Below are positions 5,399 through 6,511 of a stretch of DNA of 6,511 bases, in pieces. The notes under the pieces were generated by a model. That model was not told the DNA's origin, ran no database searches, and saw only the letters and a list, made by a program, of their open reading frames with translations. The translations under genes were made by a program, and so were the position numbers. Position 1 is the first letter of the stretch; every line of letters starts with the position of its first letter. Source of the stretch: an uncultured Pseudomonas sp. (GTDB lineage: Bacteria; Pseudomonadota; Gammaproteobacteria; Pseudomonadales; Pseudomonadaceae); contig CAMPJN010000222.1 in the NCBI GenBank assembly GCA_946886875.1, forward strand, positions 1 through 6,511, given 5' to 3'.

Positions 5399-6307
5399 AT
5401 GAGTTCAATCGCCGTCTTTAGCAAAGCCTCGCCGCTGGATGCGTTGCAGCGCTGGCTGCCCAAGCTGGTGCTGGCGCCGAGCATGCTGATCATCCTGGTC
5501 GGCTTCTACGGCTACATCCTCTGGACCTTTGTCCTGTCGTTCACCAGCTCGCGCTTTATGCCGAGCTACAGCTGGGTCGGTCTGCAGCAGTACCAGCGCC
5601 TGCTGGATAACGACCGCTGGTGGGTGGCGAGCAAGAACCTGATGGTGTTCGGCGGCCTGTTTATCAGCATCAGCCTGGTGATCGGCGTGCTGCTGGCGGT
5701 GCTGCTCGATCAGCGCATCCGCCGCGAAGGTTTTATCCGCACCATCTTTCTCTACCCCATGGCGTTGTCGATGATCGTCACCGGCACCGCCTGGAAGTGG
5801 CTGCTCAACCCCGGCCTGGGCATCGACAAGATGCTCCGCGACTGGGGCTGGGAAGGCTTTCGTTTCGACTGGCTGGTGGACCCGGAGCGAGTCGTCTACT
5901 GCCTGGTGATCGCCGCCGTCTGGCAGGCCTCGGGCTTCGTCATGGCGCTGTTCCTCGCCGGCTTGCGCGGGGTGGATCAGTCGATTATCCGTGCCGCCCA
6001 GGTCGATGGCGCCAGCCTGCCGAATATCTACCTGCGCATCGTCTTGCCGAGCCTCGGCCCGGTGTTCTTCAGCGCACTGATGATCCTCGCCCATATCGCG
6101 ATCAAGAGCTTCGATCTGGTCGCCTCGATGACCGCGGGCGGCCCCGGTTATGCCTCGGACTTGCCAGCGATGTTCATGTATGCCCATACCTTCACCCGCG
6201 GCCAGATGGGTCTCGGCGCCGCCAGCGCGATCCTGATGCTCGGCGCGGTGCTGGCGATTCTGGTGCCCTACCTGTATTCCGAACTGCGAGGCAAACGCCA
6301 TGACTAA
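5399..6307 (+). CDS. gtsB: Glucose ABC transporter permease, first subunit
   Basis: GtsB is one of the two inner-membrane channel proteins of the glucose importer and pairs with GtsC. From ATG 5399 it has 302 residues, normal for a MalF-like CUT1 sugar permease lacking the extra MalF loops. Six membrane helices are visible at about residues 23-46, 81-103, 112-135, 164-188, 217-238 and 270-293. The EAA loop that docks the ATPase reads RAAQVDGASLPNIYLRIVLP (about 198-217), with the conserved Asp-Gly-Ala and final Leu-Pro. A frame open from GTG 5372 would add nine residues, but the Shine-Dalgarno sequence favours 5399. The 244-base hairpin-rich gap to gtsA suggests lower expression than the binding protein. 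The 3' end overlaps gtsC by 8 bases. Confidence -1.
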   Translation: MSSIAVFSKASPLDALQRWLPKLVLAPSMLIILVGFYGYILWTFVLSFTSSRFMPSYSWVGLQQYQRLLDNDRWWVASKNLMVFGGLFISISLVIGVLLAVLLDQRIRREGFIRTIFLYPMALSMIVTGTAWKWLLNPGLGIDKMLRDWGWEGFRFDWLVDPERVVYCLVIAAVWQASGFVMALFLAGLRGVDQSIIRAAQVDGASLPNIYLRIVLPSLGPVFFSALMILAHIAIKSFDLVASMTAGGPGYASDLPAMFMYAHTFTRGQMGLGAASAILMLGAVLAILVPYLYSELRGKRHD

Positions 6308-6511
6308 GCCCCTCAGCCTGAGTCGAGTGGCGATCTACGCGACCCTGCTCGCCGCCTGCGCGGTCTATCTGGTGCCGCTGATCATCATGCTGCTGACCAG
6401 CTTCAAGACCCCGGAAGACATCCGCAGCGGCAACCTGCTGTCCTGGCCGGATGTGATCACCGCCATTGGCTGGATCAAAGCCTGGGACGGCGTCGGCGGC
6501 TACTTCTGGAA
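6300..6511 (+). CDS. gtsC: Glucose ABC transporter permease, second subunit (3' end outside window)
   Basis: GtsC forms the glucose channel together with GtsB. Only the first 70 codons are in the window. ATG 6300 overlaps the gtsB stop region by 8 bases, with GAGG (6288-6291) 8 bases upstream, so translation is probably coupled. The visible part has a short cytoplasmic N-terminus, one membrane helix at about residues 9-33 (VAIYATLLAACAVYLVPLII), and then TSFKTPEDIRSGN, the Ser-Phe-Lys-Thr stretch that follows the first helix in MalG-type CUT1 permeases. The EAA loop lies beyond the right edge. By comparison with other Pseudomonas loci, the ATPase gene (gtsD) and the porin gene oprB are expected next, but are not seen here. 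Confidence -1.
   Translation, partial: MTKPLSLSRVAIYATLLAACAVYLVPLIIMLLTSFKTPEDIRSGNLLSWPDVITAIGWIKAWDGVGGYFW

Noticed and set aside
5405..6301. A 298-codon open frame on the minus strand, antisense to gtsB
   Set aside because: Its product is full of Gln, His, Asp and Ala with no domain, as expected for the shadow of a GC-rich membrane protein gene. gtsB has six helices and an EAA loop.

Overview
The window is a central glucose uptake and catabolism locus from a high-GC gammaproteobacterium, almost certainly a Pseudomonas. The gene order (edd, glk, response regulator, sensor kinase, gtsA, gtsB, gtsC), the protein motifs, and the several extragenic palindromes that open with GTAG all fit that genus. 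The species cannot be fixed from the sequence alone. All recognised genes lie on the + strand.

Region by region: the last quarter of edd (6-phosphogluconate dehydratase) opens the window and overlaps glk (glucokinase) by 4 bases. A 70-base gap carrying a REP-type inverted repeat leads to gltR (OmpR-family response regulator). gltR overlaps gtrS (membrane histidine kinase) by 8 bases. A second, nearly identical REP doublet follows gtrS, and then the leader of gtsA (periplasmic glucose-binding protein). After gtsA comes a 244-base gap made largely of hairpins: a UUCG-loop stem, two single GTAG palindromes and a third REP doublet of a different family. gtsB (permease) follows and overlaps the start of gtsC (second permease), which runs off the right edge. 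No gene-free stretch exceeds 300 bases.

Together the genes import glucose through the inner membrane (GtsABC with an ATPase expected further right), phosphorylate it (Glk) and pass it into the Entner-Doudoroff pathway (Edd). The GtrS/GltR two-component pair in the middle is known in P. aeruginosa to control these genes in response to 2-ketogluconate and 6-phosphogluconate.

The gene content is canonical and I see no unknown multi-gene system. What deserves a second look is between the genes: AANAANAA (Hfq/Crc-type) motifs on the Shine-Dalgarno sequences of both gltR and gtsA; a perfect hairpin holding the gltR stop and both candidate gtrS starts; two genes whose stop codon is the TAG of a REP element's GTAG; and the dense palindrome cluster between gtsA and gtsB.
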